A DNA stretch of 64,000 bases from the NCBI GenBank assembly GCA_015698045.1, contig BLAL01000156.1, positions 62,001 to 126,000 on the forward strand, given 5' to 3'. Positions 35,062 through 47,769 of the stretch are shown in pieces. Origin of the DNA: Rhizophagus clarus. Lineage: Eukaryota; Glomeromycota; Glomeromycetes; Glomerales; Glomeraceae. Numbering within the stretch: position 1 is the first letter of the stretch; every line of letters starts with the position of its first letter. Under the pieces are notes generated by a model. The model saw nothing but the letters and a program-made list of their open reading frames with translations, was not told the DNA's origin and ran no database searches. The position numbers were made by a program, and so were the translations under genes.

Positions 35062-36784
35062 AAAGCTCCGCATGAGCCAGCTCAAGTCAAGCTACAGTCT
35101 GACTTGGCTTGGCTTAAAAAAAAAATTCTGGCTTAAACCAAAATGAGTCAAGTCACAAAAAATCTTGGCTCGACTCATTTAAGCCAAGCTGAACCATGAA
35201 AAATTCTGGCTCAAGCCAAGTTGAGCTTGAGCTGGCTCAAGCTAGTTCAAGCTTTATTATCAAAAAAAAGCTGAAACTAGGCGTTTTTATATGTAAAGTT
35301 ACAAAAAAAAAAAAATACTGGAACTAATGGTCCTGATCTTTCTATTCATAAAATTAAAAAAAAACGCCAAAACTAATGGTTCTGGCAGGACATCGAATAA
35401 TACTAATATAACTCACATACAAGTTTGCATAGAGTTTATATGAAATTATTTTTTAAATCTACATATTATATTTGCGTAGAGTTTATAATAGATATACGTG
35501 GATTTATTTTTAAAAAATACTAATTTCAGTAAATTAAATTACTCAGTATTTACCAAAATTTATTTTATTTTATTTATTTTTTCACTTTTTTTCGGTATTT
35601 TATACCAAATTTATTTATTTTTATTATTCTTTTTCAGTTTTTAATACCCTAATTCCAAAAGTCTGGTCATATTTTTCGTTCGGCAACACTACAAAAAATA
35701 AAAAAAAACAATTAATTAGTTAAAAAAAATACTGAAAAACACTTCCCCCAACCCTCCCTTACCTTAATTCCAAAAGTCCAGTCGTGCTTTTCATCTGGCA
35801 ACACTACAAAAAGTAAAAAAAAGTTAATACTTAATTAATTAAAAAAAAAAACAACGAAACACCTCTCCCAACCCCTTCCTTACCTTAATTCCAAAAGTCC
35901 AGTCGTGTCTTTCGTCTGACAACATTACAAAAAAATAAAAAAAAAATAATTAATTAATTAGTTAAAAAAATACCAAAAAATACTTCCCTACCCTTCTTTA
36001 CCTTAATTCTAAAAATCCAGTCGTGCTTTTTGTCTGGCAACACTATAAAAAGTAAAAAAAAAGTTAATACTTAATTAATTAAAAAAAAATAACGAAACAC
36101 CTCCCCCAACCCCTCTCTTACCTTAATTTCAAAAGTCTGGTTATGCCTTTCATTCAGCAACACTACAAAAAATAAAAATAAAAAATAATTAATTAGTTAA
36201 AAAAAAACACCAAAAAATACTTCCCGCCCTCCCTTACCTTAATTCCAAAAGTCTGGTCGTACTTTTTGTCTGGTAACACTACAAAAATAAACTGATAAAT
36301 GATTAAAAAAAAGATCAGATATTTAAATTATCTGATTAGATTGGCAAGTCACATGACCCTGTCTTTATACCAAATAATTTGTTATAGCGTTAATGGCGTT
36401 TTGTATTATAAAATCACAAAAAAAAATGCTAGAACTATTAGTACTGGCGTTTTTTATTCATAAAATTGCAAAAAGTGCCAGAACAAATAGTTCTGGCATT
36501 TTTTATATATAAATTTGCAAAAAAAACACTGGAACTATTGGTACTGGCATTTTTTATATATAAATTGTAAAAAATTGCCAAGCTTGATCTGGCTCATGAG
36601 CCAGCTTGAGCTTTTCAAGCCAAGCCCACTGCCAGCTTGAGTTTATCAAGCCAAGCCTAATACCTGACTCAAGCTTTTTCAAGCTGGCTTGTGAGCCACC
36701 AAGCCAATTTAATCATGGCTTGACTTGGCTCAGCTTGAAAAGCTTGAGCCAGCTTGCAAGCTGGCTCAGCTCATGCTGAGCTTT
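35062..36784. mobile_element. Composite TIR element carrying a splice-signal array
   Basis: Outer ends AAAGCTCCGCATGAGC and, inward on the other side, AAAGCTCAGCATGAGC are inverted repeats. They lead into about 200 bp of scrambled AGCTTGAGCC/GGCTCAAGC subrepeats on each side. Inside lie inverted short repeats around GCCAGAACTATTAGTACTGGC (about 35280-35400 and 36410-36560), and then the splice-signal array with its leader. No certain target duplication: the flanks share only ACTAT. No coding capacity. Confidence 0.65.
35640..36400 (-). repeat. Splice-signal minisatellite array, inverted sister (about 6 units)
   Basis: On the minus strand the leader (36400-36300) reads CTATAACAAATTATTTGG, then CATGTGACTTGCCAATC, as at 26024. 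Six units of about 115 bp follow. Each has TTTTTGTAG, a 41-nt segment such as TGTTGCCAGATGAAAAGCAC ending GGAATTAAG, and GTAAGGGAGGG. The units are more diverged than those at 26-28 kb (for example one ends GGAATTAGGGT), yet the acceptor and donor are kept in most. Confidence 0.85.
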
Positions 36785-37903
36785 ATTTACTATCAAGTTT
36801 TTTACTTTATTGGTTTTTCTAAAAAATAAATACAAAGATACATTTTTTGTTGAAATTTTTTTTTCCATCCTGTTAATATTCTTACTAATATTTTTTTCTA
36901 ATACGTTTCCTTCTATTAATGTTCCTACTACTAACAATGTTCTACTGTTAAATATTTTTTATTTCTTATTTTTACTAATACTTCAATTAACATTAATACT
37001 AATATTATTAATACATATATTTTATATTTTTTTTTATTGACATTCTTTTTCTACTTCTACTAACTTTCATACTAATATTAATACTAACACTTTCTAATGT
37101 AAAAATTTTTTATTAACATTCCTTTTCTTTTGCTAACACTTCTATTATTAACATTTTACTTTTTTTCAAATTAAATAGATATAATGAAATGAAAACAAAT
37201 AAACAAGTAAACATTAATTATAAATAAATTATAATTTGTGTAAAGAGTAGTTAATTTTTTTTATAATATTTTTTGTATAATATTTTTTTTTATTATCGAT
37301 TAAAAATATAAATAAAACTTTCAGTAAGAGAGCTTACACATATTATGTAATTATCAAAGGGGGGGGATAGTTAAAATTTTACGTTATACTTATATTAATT
37401 ATATAATTTATAAATACTATAATCTGATTGGTTATTAAATCTAATAGGGTAGGGAGGGGAGTAAGAGTTTATAACAAAATGGATATTACGTGATATGTGT
37501 AACTCCCCTAATTACAACTAAATAAATTAAATTACTTTAAATTACAATTGTATTTAAATTATAAATCTACTATTATTAATGCCCATAAATGCTATACTTT
37601 TTAGCTATCTGATATGTATGAAAATTATGAAATTATGCTTATATTTTAAATACAAATAGGATACATATCAGGTATATATAGGATACTTATTAGTACTATC
37701 TGATAAGTGTATAATATCTGTCTGATATTTTTTTAAAATATATTGGATACCCAATAAATCTATGATATGTAACTGATATTTAACTACCCAATATATATGA
37801 GATATGTACCCGATATGCATGTTATATGTCACTGATTTTCTGCATCTGACAGGTACATATCAGGTACCTGATATATACTTAATAGCTTTGATTTTAATCA
37901 GTG

Positions 37904-40399
37904 ATATAAGTGATTGTGTTAATTCTGGCTAAAATTGCAGTCACAAACTAATTCCAGCCAAAGTCAAAATTTTTTACATTTATTATTTTCTTATTGGTCA
38001 TTAATAAAAGTATCACGTAAAAGGTTAGATATTTGAAAATCTCCTTCCCTCTGGTAATTATGTGATATATGTAACCAACTTCCCTAAAATGACTATAATT
38101 AAAAAAATCACATGACTATAACATAATTTTAATTATTTTGATTTTAATTTTGACTTTTGACTTTTTTAAGTTAAAATATTTTGACTTTTAGATTTTAATT
38201 TTAATTTCATATATAGGCTAAAATAATGAAATCATATTTCAAAATTGCATAATAACTTTTTAAAAAAAAATTGATAATATAAAAATAATCAATCCTTCAT
38301 AAATATTGGACCAATTATTATAAAAATTAATATAAAAGTAAATTTAATCTTACTAAACAATTTTATTTAAACATAAAAAGTAATTTTATTCGACTAAAAT
38401 GATATAATTATATCCTAAAATTAAAAAAGAGAAAAAAATTTTGAAATTAATACTGTTTAAAAAATACAAATTTCTTTATAATTATTATACTTAGCCTTAA
38501 TATATATTATATACTGTATATAACATTAATTAATTTTTATTGACTATACTAAGTACTAGTATATGCATAAATATTTTTTTTAGTATAAGTATAAAAATAT
38601 AATTAAGAAGTAGATCACAACTTAATGGAATAATGATTTAGAATTAATTTTTACAGGCTTATATTAATAAAAAAACTGTTTTTTAGAGTATAGTGTTCTT
38701 TATTATTAAAATTTTTTCAACAGATAGAAAAAACAGTATAATATAATTTGAATAGATAAAAGAAATATTTTATAAAATTCATACTATAGATTTTTTTTAT
38801 ATTTATAATAAATATAAGCAAATTATTAATTTTTATATAATTTATAAAAAATAAGATTAGAGTTCTGAATGGATCAGGTCAGATTAAGTTATATGGCTAA
38901 TCCAAACCAATATTTTTTTTTGGATTAGTTCAGTTCAGGTAATCTGTCCTGATCTGCCTAACCCATTTAATCTAATAATCTGACCTGACTTTTTATTAAT
39001 AAATTTGAAAATTTATTTTTTTTTTATATATTCATTTAAAATAATATTTTTAGAAATATATTTTTTTAAATGGCTATTATAATAAAAATTGATACTATAA
39101 ACAGTTTTAGGTATGAAAATTAAAAAATCATATATATTACAATATATATAATTGGTTAGATAAATATGAACTTTATCACTTTTATAAAACTTTTCATATA
39201 TTGTAATATATTCATTTTTAAAAAAAATTTTTATTTTTTTTAAATAAATTATAAATATAAAAGTACTATATTTTTAGTATTTTATAATCATATCTTTTTA
39301 TTAAATTAAAGATTCAACTATATTACTGTATTTTTTAAAGTTTACATTACTATAACTTACATCATATAGTTTAAAATAAGCTTTATTATATAAATTTATT
39401 TTAGAATTAAGCAATTTGTAACCATATTAATAATTAAGAAATTTATGACAACTTTACTGATTTGTATAATTTTAATAATTTATAGCAATTTCAGTAATTT
39501 ATAGCAATTTGTAATAAATATATTATAATAAAATATCATTTTTATTTTTATTTGAGATTAGAGAATTTAATTATATATATATGTAAATTAATTTATTTTT
39601 TCCTAATGTTATTGGATTAGTTAAATTAAAACTGAATGATTAAATTATTTTCAAATTAACCAAATATATCATATATTATATATATAAAAATTTGTATTAC
39701 AGATATTACTCTAACTTTTGGTTAGTTTATAACATTTTCTTGCAATTTTTCCCTTATAAAAATTTTTTATGATTATATTCTAATTTTTATCTGGTTCTTA
39801 TATTATAAAAATATTTTGAATTTTACTATTATAATTTCATTCTAAAAAGTAATTATTTTTCAAAATAATACTTATATAATTACCCAAATATTATTAGTTA
39901 ATTTACACAGAAATTATCCAAAAATAATAAATCTTATTAAATGCAAATGGAATATTATTATCAACTATATTTTAGAGTATTATTTAAAAGTATTCATAAA
40001 TGTAAATTATGTAGTTTTCATTAATAAAACTTCTCCACATTAATAGAATCTTTTATTATTATTTCCTGATTTTTTTTATAAATATTATATGTAACTTTTA
40101 TTATTTTATTAGTTATTTTTTCTGAATTTGCACTTGATATTTTAGTTGACCTTCTTCTTTTCTCTATATTTGCTATAGAAAATTAGAAATATAGAAATAC
40201 AAATAATAGTTAAATTTATTAGGATTTTTGCATCTTTCTATAAAGATAATTAGAAGTTGATATGAATAAAATAGCACTATTAGTATATGATTCAGAAATT
40301 AATATATTAGATGATACCAATTAAATATTAACATTGATATTTGATTGTAATTCATCATCTATTCTTGAAGATATTGGTATATTAAATATTTATGATTTA
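37904..40399. other. AT-rich intergenic stretch, no gene seen
   Basis: No coding signal. A small dyad lies at about 38870-38990 (GGATCAGGTCAGATTA against TAATCTGACCTGAC), probably a MITE end pair. A block at 37920-37990 with ATTCCAGCCAAAGT resembles debris at 9240 and 24290. Confidence 0.55.
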
Positions 40400-41260
40400 A
40401 AATTAGAGTAGGTATTGTCATATTAATGTTGTTTTCTTGAGTTTTTTACTAGGTGGTATAATATTTTTGCATTTAGAAAATGTAATATCTTGGATAAGAG
40501 TTTCTTTAATTTTTTTTTGTGTTCAGTTTTAGCTACAAAATATTTTAACATTAATAAATGAATAAATGAGAATAATAATATATAATCATCAAATACAAAA
40601 ACTGTAACTACCCCAGTTGCCAAGAATGCCTTTTGCAATATAAAATCACTGACTGAAACAGGAAAAGTTGAAAAATCTCTTTCAAGCTAAATAGAAATTA
40701 AAAAATTATTAGATTTAAAAACATTAAGCATATAAATGTATAATTTAATAAACTTACGCTATTAATAACATTTTGGACTTTACCCACTATTTGTTGTGAT
40801 GCACACTTCCTTTTTTTTACAGATAGCGCTTAGTTTTTCATGGAGATTTCTCTACAATTTGAAAATTCTTTATTAAAACATCATCAAAATTATTAAAAAT
40901 ATAAAATATGATAAATCTTTTCAGTCCTCTTTTGGTGATTTAATTGTCTCCATTCTTCATTGGTAGTAGGATTTGTATCAAACCACGAGATAAACAACTA
41001 AGCCATCATTAATATTATCAAGATTAGTATCATTATTATTTTTTTTTTTTTTTAATGTTATTATTTTTGAAACATTTATATTTAATCAATGTATCGATGA
41101 CTAAGATCTGATGGCGTAACAGTAGAAATAGGTGATGAAGTCGCTAATAGTTGAAGCAGTAAATTTATATTTGAAGTTGATTCTAGATTTGCTGTAGTGT
41201 CAGAATTATTGTTATTTTTATCCACATTATCAGCTATAGTCTACAAATAAAATGTATTTT
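40400..41260 (-). pseudogene. Decayed unknown gene
   Basis: Minus-strand coding-like blocks: TIADNVDKNNNNSDTTANLE then SNINLLLQLLATSSPI (41241-41089, after a TTTTATTTGTAG acceptor); WFDTNPTTNEEWRQLNHQKR; VKKRKCASQQIVGKVQNVIN ending at a GTAAGT donor; and, after TTTCTATTTAG, LERDFSTFPVSVSDFILQKA. Stops separate several blocks. I do not recognise the family. Asn/Thr-rich linkers and splice sites suggest a host gene rather than a transposon. Confidence 0.35.
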
Positions 41261-41640
41261 GCAGTAGTAAACTTGAATATTTTTCAAACAATATCGTTAC
41301 ACTATCGTTACTTTTCAATATTATTACTAACTGCTAATCATACTTATAAAATATTCGAAAATAAAAGATTAAGTCATTGACGGTATTTATATAAAATGAT
41401 AAAAGGAACGATAAGAAAATTAAATGAAAATTTTCAAAATACACCTTTATTTATACTACAATTTTTTTTGCGCGTTTATTTTTTTTAAACTTGGATCATC
41501 AAATTTTCATTATTAACTAATTGCTATGTACTTTAATCTACCAAATTCGGTTAGTACATAATTTAACAAGCTCGCTTTATAGTTTATTTGTAATTAAATT
41601 AAAACCTTTAATATTCATCCTAATATATTTTTAATAATTA

Positions 41641-42110
41641 TTCTTTTTATAAATCAGTTATGATCGCAACAAAAGAACTTGTATTGTATATTTGTAGTGG
41701 TTGTTTATATAAAACTAATAATTCTGGTAAATATGTAGGTATTGCCACTAGGACAAGACATAGGCGAAGGATAAAATATTTAAAAACAATCACATATCAT
41801 CAAATCTTCATATAATAATAATATAATGGAAAATTTTCAAATTATATTATTTTGAAACCATTTTGCTAAAATTTATATACATAAGTATTACCATATAGGC
41901 AAAACTTTAGTTGACAAAAATGCACGACTATGAGCGTCTCTTGATTTTGAAGAGCATGAACTTCACGGTCTAATTTATTCTATTTTGTGCATAAACTTAA
42001 TAATGAGTTATTAATTCTTGTCTTGGTACAGTGGATAAGAAATCCAGGAAATTAAGTAACAATATACTATCTTTGATAAAACAAGTATTATTAGTGTAAT
42101 TGCTGTTATT
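41641..42110 (+). other. Faint coding relic
   Basis: From the ATG at 41660 the frame reads ELVLYICSGCLYKTNNSGKY, then VGIATRTRHRRR before decaying. Further on, LDFEEHELHGLIYSILCINL is open briefly. A Cys pair followed by a basic TRTRHRRR resembles N-terminal zinc regions of fungal transposase-like proteins, but the evidence is weak. Confidence 0.25.
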
Positions 42111-42829
42111 GATCGTTACGTGAGATTTCTTGAAATAGTAGCAAATAAGCATATTATAATTGGCAGAGAAAATCGGATTACATTTAAATGAAATTTGTCA
42201 TTACTTATCATAAGTTATAATAACATTACTTCAAAGTCAGGTATTATTCAGGTATCAAAATCGGAATATAATCAGAGTATTTTCAATTAAAATATAAAAT
42301 CGGTTTATTTTCAAATATATTCGGAATATTTCTAGAAATTTTCAGTAATGTTAAGTTCCTAATTTTGATTAAAATATCATACGCAATGTAATCGGAATAT
42401 TTTCAGTGATATTTGGGACATTTTCAACGAAAATCAAACCAGATTTTATAATTACATATGCATTATAATTAATATAACGTATAACGTGTGTGTTCAGTTC
42501 CAGAAGAATCATTTGCTTTATTCTTAAGATAACTTAAACTATAAATAACATCTTAACTGCTTGTACGAATAGATTGTCCAACGCGTAAGAATGAAAGTAA
42601 TAATGGATGTTAATATAACTTTTTCGGTATAATAAATGACGATATAGTTTTTTTCGGTATACTTTTAAGTCATTTGACTCGAAATTAGTTTGAGAGGTTC
42701 GAAGGAATTTCTATAAATAGATCGATTGTACAGTAACGTTTTAAAGCACAAATTGCTCATTAATAGTTGCATACATAATCATTTGATATTCGCGTTATGA
42801 GCTTAAAATTATAACTCAAACTTGCCACA

Positions 42830-44315
42830 TTACGAAAATAATAACGAATGATAATACTTACCTTTTGGGAGTTCTTGAACTTCAGGATATATTTTCTTCA
42901 CCCAACACTTTGCTTCCTTCCATTGCTCGAGATTTTCAAAGTACATGTAAAAAGAATGACTATTGGCCTTGTCCCACCAACAAAACGTGTTCGAGTTTAC
43001 ATAAAATTCCATCACGTGTTCATTACCCCAGGTTCCAACTGCGTCTCCGTTGATTTCAAGATACTTTTTGCGCCGAGAGTTGTCGCGTCCGCAAGCATAT
43101 ATAAAACGTATATAATAAGAATCCAAATACATGATCGTTGTTTGTAAATCAGGACGATAAGGCACATTTATCCATTTAAGACGTTGAGACATTGCTAAAG
43201 GGTAGATTATTTTAAGCACATAAATTTTAATCAAATGTTTGAATAATTAAAAAAAACTTATTAACCCATGATCGCATATTTTATTACCATGATCCCAGAA
43301 CCATATTTCCACACTCCAGCCCCTCAATAGAGCTCGTCTTAATTCAGGTCTGTAATCGCCGTCACCGGCAACAAGTGCAATTATGCCGGGTCGCTTGTAT
43401 TCTTGAATTGCGTCGCTGATAGAAGCCCCTAGCTCATTATCTACTTCTTTTTCCTGATTTACAGCGTTCCTATCAAAGACTGTTACTCGACATCCAAGGC
43501 TAGTGAGTTCTCTCCATATCGAATCATTGGGCGGTGGACGCGACCCAACAAAAATTGGGTCATCACCTATTTGTCGTCCGTTCAGAACCGTTTTCAGAAG
43601 CCGGCCGTAATCGATATGAAGTTGATTCTCATAAATCTTTTCAAGTTTGCTAATTAATTTCTTTCCTTCGATTTCGACGTTAGAGTTATCAATAAAGACG
43701 TGTACTAAACCAGTGGGTTCTTTTGAGAAATCTACAAGGAAAGATATTTACATAAATCTTGCAATAACAATTATCAAAAAGGTTACGCGTTGACTAAATC
43801 TATTGCGACTCACTTACCAGAAACAGGTTGCGCTGCGATAACGCGAATGTGTTATTTGGGCGGGTTTGACGATAAGAAGCAGGAAAGAAAGGCACAAGAA
43901 TAAGCAAGTGTTCGGTATTATTGGTGAATGTGACACGGTACGAGAATGAGTTTCACTTACCGGAGGAAAGTTGTACAATAACATGTGCATGTTGTAGATT
44001 TTGCTGAGTGACAAATTCGTTGTTAGACATCGAAATTGTTGGTAGTTCTACACCATCAAGTTCGTCTCTGATATTAATATTAACATTTGTGCATTTATTA
44101 ATGAAATCTAATTTTTGTTCCTCATTGATACCGGTAAGGGGAAAATTAACCCTCCACAACTTGACTTCTTTGGCTGCAACGTTAAGTTTCTGACTCGCTA
44201 TGATAGCATTCTTAAGCAACCCTATAGTCTGGATTTTACTAGTATCAAGATAAAACTGAAAATTTTTTTCGAAGGGGTCCTCGCCTAACACAAAACAGTT
44301 TAGAATATAAGACAT
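42830..44315 (-). CDS. Crinkler-NYN fusion protein
   Basis: The N-terminus (MSYILNCFVLGEDPFEKNF... to KLWRVNFPL, residues 1-58) matches the Crinkler (CRN) header domain: a ubiquitin-like fold starting with an LxCxVLGE pattern and closing with KLWxVxxPL. CRNs are host-translocated effectors of oomycetes that are also expanded in arbuscular mycorrhizal fungi. Residues about 130-270 are a NYN domain, a PIN-like metal-dependent ribonuclease fold, with its acidic residues in place: D138 in FIDNSN, D221 in EKEVDNELG, and D247/D249 in LVAGDGDY. Exons: 43961-44315, a 15-nt micro-exon 43818-43832, 43288-43731, and 42862-43194. The last ends at a perfect donor (AAAG|GTAAGT); reading through gives a stop at 42830, and splicing onward would add a short last exon. 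The C-terminal 110 residues (Trp/Tyr-rich) are unrecognised. It appears intact. Confidence 0.82.
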
Positions 44316-44601
44316 GATTTAAAATTTCGTACTGTAAAAGAAGAAAAAAAAAAAAATGGGGATATATATATAAGAAAATTGATTGTTGCACAGAATCTGT
44401 CTGATGATCCATAATTACGCAATTTTTCCGATGCATAGCACTAGAATTGAGTCACTATATTCAGTAGAAATTGTCCCAGACTAGAATCACGTTTAACAAT
44501 ATTGCATATAAAAGATCGGTCACAGTCTGACATCACTTCTATGTACATATCAGGTGAAAATCTTCATGGTACTTTATTAATATAAAAAAAATGAGAAGCT
44601 T

Positions 44602-45628
44602 CTATGCCACAAATGCGAACTTGAGTTTATTGCTCGAAGTGTTGCAGGCAAGACAATATTCCAGCTTATCTCGGGAATGCAACTTCGCTAATTCAGGATC
44701 ATAAGGGAGCTGGTTCCCATTTTTGCGGATGAACCATTGGGGTGGTCAATCACCTTTTTCTCGTGATAGCTATTTTTTATAATAAAATTCCTATTAAATT
44801 ATTCTTTCATAACTCTGGATTCTTCTCATTATTTTCGTTCTAGTTTATGTAAAAGTATTTTAAAATATTGTCTCATTCATGTAATAGAACCTTTTTTCTC
44901 AAAAAAGGAATACAAAAACGTAGAGTAAGTTTCTGAACTGCATCTTAACTACTTTCGCATAGAAAAAACCTTTATTCTTTAATATTTTCTGAAAAATCGT
45001 TATATTGGCATTTTCTTAGGGATGTTATGCATCTGTTTAAATGTTAAGTATTGCTTTTAAAGTAATAAAGAACGATTTATCAGAATTTAAAGATTTTAGC
45101 TTTTTTAACAGGAAGATGTATATGGGAGCATTATTTGAATACCCGAAATCAATAAGTTAAATATGATCAGCTTTAATTTTCAGAAAAAAAATCTATCAAT
45201 AGTTAATTTCATAGGGTCTATACATAGTTTTGATTTACTTAGTTGAAAGACCACCCCAATGAACCATGTAATCCATAATTCCCATGTTTTTCGTCGCAAA
45301 TAGGGCATGGTGGCTCCATGATTGATTTATAATTATCAATCCCTCTAAAGTTATTTTGGAATTTCAGGTATGTGAAATGCTCTAACACAGATCTGATAAT
45401 CAATTCTGGATTGGGTTTGGCTTCGAAAGTGATAGGCCATTTTTCTTCACATTGCTCAGAAAAAGATAAATCAGATACTTTATTTTCTGGCTTTGAATTT
45501 ATGAGAAGGTGACCTTCTCCATTTCTTTTTTATATTTTTTATATAAGTTGAAACGGATCTTATCCGTCAAAACTCTTGACATGCCAATCCAGACATTCGG
45601 GAGTTAATATTTTATTGGATTTGCTCAT
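44602..45628 (-). pseudogene. Decayed Cys-rich protein gene, split by a MITE
   Basis: From an ATG at 45628 the frame reads SKSNKILTPECLDWHVKSFD and meets a TGA. A second open piece has FEAKPNPELIIRSVLEHFTY and the metal-site-like EPPCPICDEKHG. After the 521-bp MITE the reading continues in a shifted frame with WFIRKNGNQLPYDPELAKLH, then LEYCLACNTS and a stop. The CPIC and CLAC pairs suggest a zinc site. Upstream stops and the frameshift near the insertion show it is dead. The family is not recognised; similar Cys-rich proteins accompany P-loop and Crinkler genes in these fungi (inference). Confidence 0.5.
44738..45258. mobile_element. Mutator-like MITE
   Basis: A 521-bp insertion with an exact 9-bp target duplication ATGAACCAT (44729-44737 and 45259-45267) and termini TGGGGTGGTC / GACCACCCCA. 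A 9-bp duplication is the hallmark of Mutator-like (MULE) elements. The reading frame of the surrounding pseudogene resumes on both sides. Confidence 0.88.
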
Positions 45629-46163
45629 GTTCTATGATTACAGCTCAATTTAAATTAGCAATGAAATACAATTGATTTCTAGTTATATACGATGATTGGG
45701 ATGGAGTTATCTTTTATATTTTAAACATTTTAAACATCAATTTCAGATTATAATATTTTTACAAGAATTGTCGTATATAATAATCTAAATATGAATATTA
45801 TCTGTTACCAAATTGCAACTATCTATCATTTAAGGATAATTTAATATTCAAGAAGAAATTCGTCATCTGTGTGTAGAAAAATTGGAATCCCAAAGGGAAT
45901 AAGAAAAATCACATTAGAATTTAAGGCTTCGCACTAGAATTTGTCATTTATTTTATATTTGCATATGACAAAATGTCACGCATATTTCAATTATATATAA
46001 TAAATTTTATTGAATCAGTTATAAAGCAATGTGCTATATTTCAATTATTGTATTTAAATTTATCTCCAAGTTGTTACAAAATGAATTTACTATAATTTAT
46101 GCAATATTTTTCATCAAAGAAGCTAGTATGAAATGCACTTCAAGGAAATTTTTGGAAATTTAG

Positions 46164-47605
46164 TTACCCGTCTACATAAATCTTTATCATCAATATATTT
46201 TCTCTTATTTTTTCACGATTTTCAATAATAGTAGCTGCAATTTTCTCTCCCACCCCATGTATAGCTCGTAACTCACAATATCTTACCGTATTAATAAAAA
46301 CTTTAACTTGAGCTACCAAATAGTGAATTTCAGTAAGTAAAAAAAAATAACAAATTCTTTAATAATATATAACCTACCTGCAAAAAATTGAGCACATGAC
46401 GAAAATATTTCATTATAAAAATCATTAAAATTATCACTGTCAACAATAGCACAATTTACTGGTACCTTTTTATAGAACTCCTTACGATTTGATAAAATCA
46501 GCAGGATTCAGTTATCATCCAAATCAATCATTTTTGCGACTTCTTTAGACTTATCATACTCTACTTTGATCAAATCATCATCAATTTTGTCAGAGTTAAA
46601 TGAATCTTTCTCTTGCCACTTCATTTGAAATGACAAAAACATTGACTTTCTGTAAGTGATCAAGAAGCAAAACCCATTTCCTTCTGCCCCTAATATATCA
46701 TAATTAAATAACATTAGAGGTATTAGAAGAAGAAGGTGGGAATCAATGTGCGCTAACAGATCAGGAATATCTATATATGTATTCACATCTAACTTATCGG
46801 GACAATATGCTTCTTTTAACAATTCCTCTAACTTTATTTATTTGAATCCAAATGCTGAAAATAAACAATAGCGTAAGACCCAAAACTTAATACTAAAAAT
46901 TTCCCAATCTTAGCAATTAAATGATCTATCATATCATGCCAGAATTTATTAATTGATTTATTAATAGCTTTTTTTACAAGCAATCGTATCCAAAAATAGG
47001 AAAAACGTACATAAAACTTAGTATTGACTAATTTAAGTGTTATAAGTCCACTAGATTCAACGATTTGTATGTGATAGATGGTTTTGACTCATCCATAGAC
47101 TGTTTGGACTCATCCATAATAAGAGTTTGGTTTCCATCAACAGGTTTTTCTAAAATAGCATTTGCAAGCACTGGAGTGATCATGTCAGCATAATCTTCAA
47201 ATGGATACAGTTCGTCTCAAGTGAGATTATAATTTCCAGTAAATCAATGTCATTCCAGTTGCAGGGTGTAAGCGCTTCTAACACTATCAAAATATGATTA
47301 TAAAATAATTCTAATGCATGTACCTGACCATCTATATCAGAAATCATACGATTGAAAAGATGATTATGATAAATAAAAGCCAAAATCAATTGCATTTCCT
47401 AATATAGATGTCACATCATCTCCAGAATTCAAAGCCTTGTCGTGAATAATATTCACAAGTTTCTGCAAAAACTGATTTTTTCCTGTACCAGGACTACCGA
47501 CTAAGAATAAAATTGGATAAAAATTACAATCTTCATCTTCAGGACGAGTAAAAAGGAAGTGCTTAAATTGACCATTACTTTGTACTTCTTCGCCACTTTG
47601 ATCCT
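46164..47605 (-). pseudogene. P-loop NTPase gene relic
   Basis: A Walker A motif lies at about 47515-47480 in FLVGSPGTGKNQFLQKL, followed by VNIIHDKALNSGDD. Frame changes and stops follow. Further blocks are DIDGQVHALELFYNHILIVL (about 47330), an Asp-rich block ending KEVAKMIDLDDN (46508-46822), and near the end a helix-hairpin-helix-like CELRAIHGVGEKIAATIVEN before a stop at 46164. Such P-loop proteins are found as Crinkler C-terminal ATPase modules and as Pif1/AAA-like enzymes; the sequence does not decide between them. Non-functional as it stands. It lies close to the Crinkler-NYN gene and on the same strand. Confidence 0.55.
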
Positions 47606-47769
47606 AAGGATACTGGATATAGTGTTATCCCTTATTCTGTATTAAAAAATTTTATAGCATTTTCTATGTAAAAATTTAAAAGGAAAAAATAATAATGAAT
47701 TATTATAATTATATAATAAATTTTTTAAATTAATGTATTTTACTATCTATTGATGCTAAAAATATGAAT

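Larger units (their letters stand above)
29303..37903 (-). mobile_element. CACTA-like DNA transposon copy B (complete, 8.6 kb)
   Basis: Terminal inverted repeats start CACTGGTTAAAATCAA (29303) and, on the opposite strand at 37903, CACTGATTAAAATCAA. Both are flanked by ATA (29300-29302 and 37904-37906), a 3-bp target duplication. Both ends carry dense subterminal repeats of the palindromic motif ATATCAGGTACCTGATAT and variants (29325-29540 and 37640-37890). These three features are those of CACTA/EnSpm elements. No transposase was found. Nested inside are a mariner-like MITE, an exon-like array, an unclassified insertion, a Myb/SANT-like relic and a composite element with a splice-signal array. 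Copy A (1-7653) is inverted relative to it. A PIF/Harbinger origin (which pairs a Myb-like protein with a 3-bp duplication) is a less likely alternative, because its duplication is normally TAA or TTA. Confidence 0.7.

Noticed and set aside
42700..42725. TATAAATAG resembling a TATA box on the plus strand
   Set aside because: No plus-strand gene follows; it lies just downstream of the minus-strand Crinkler-NYN gene.
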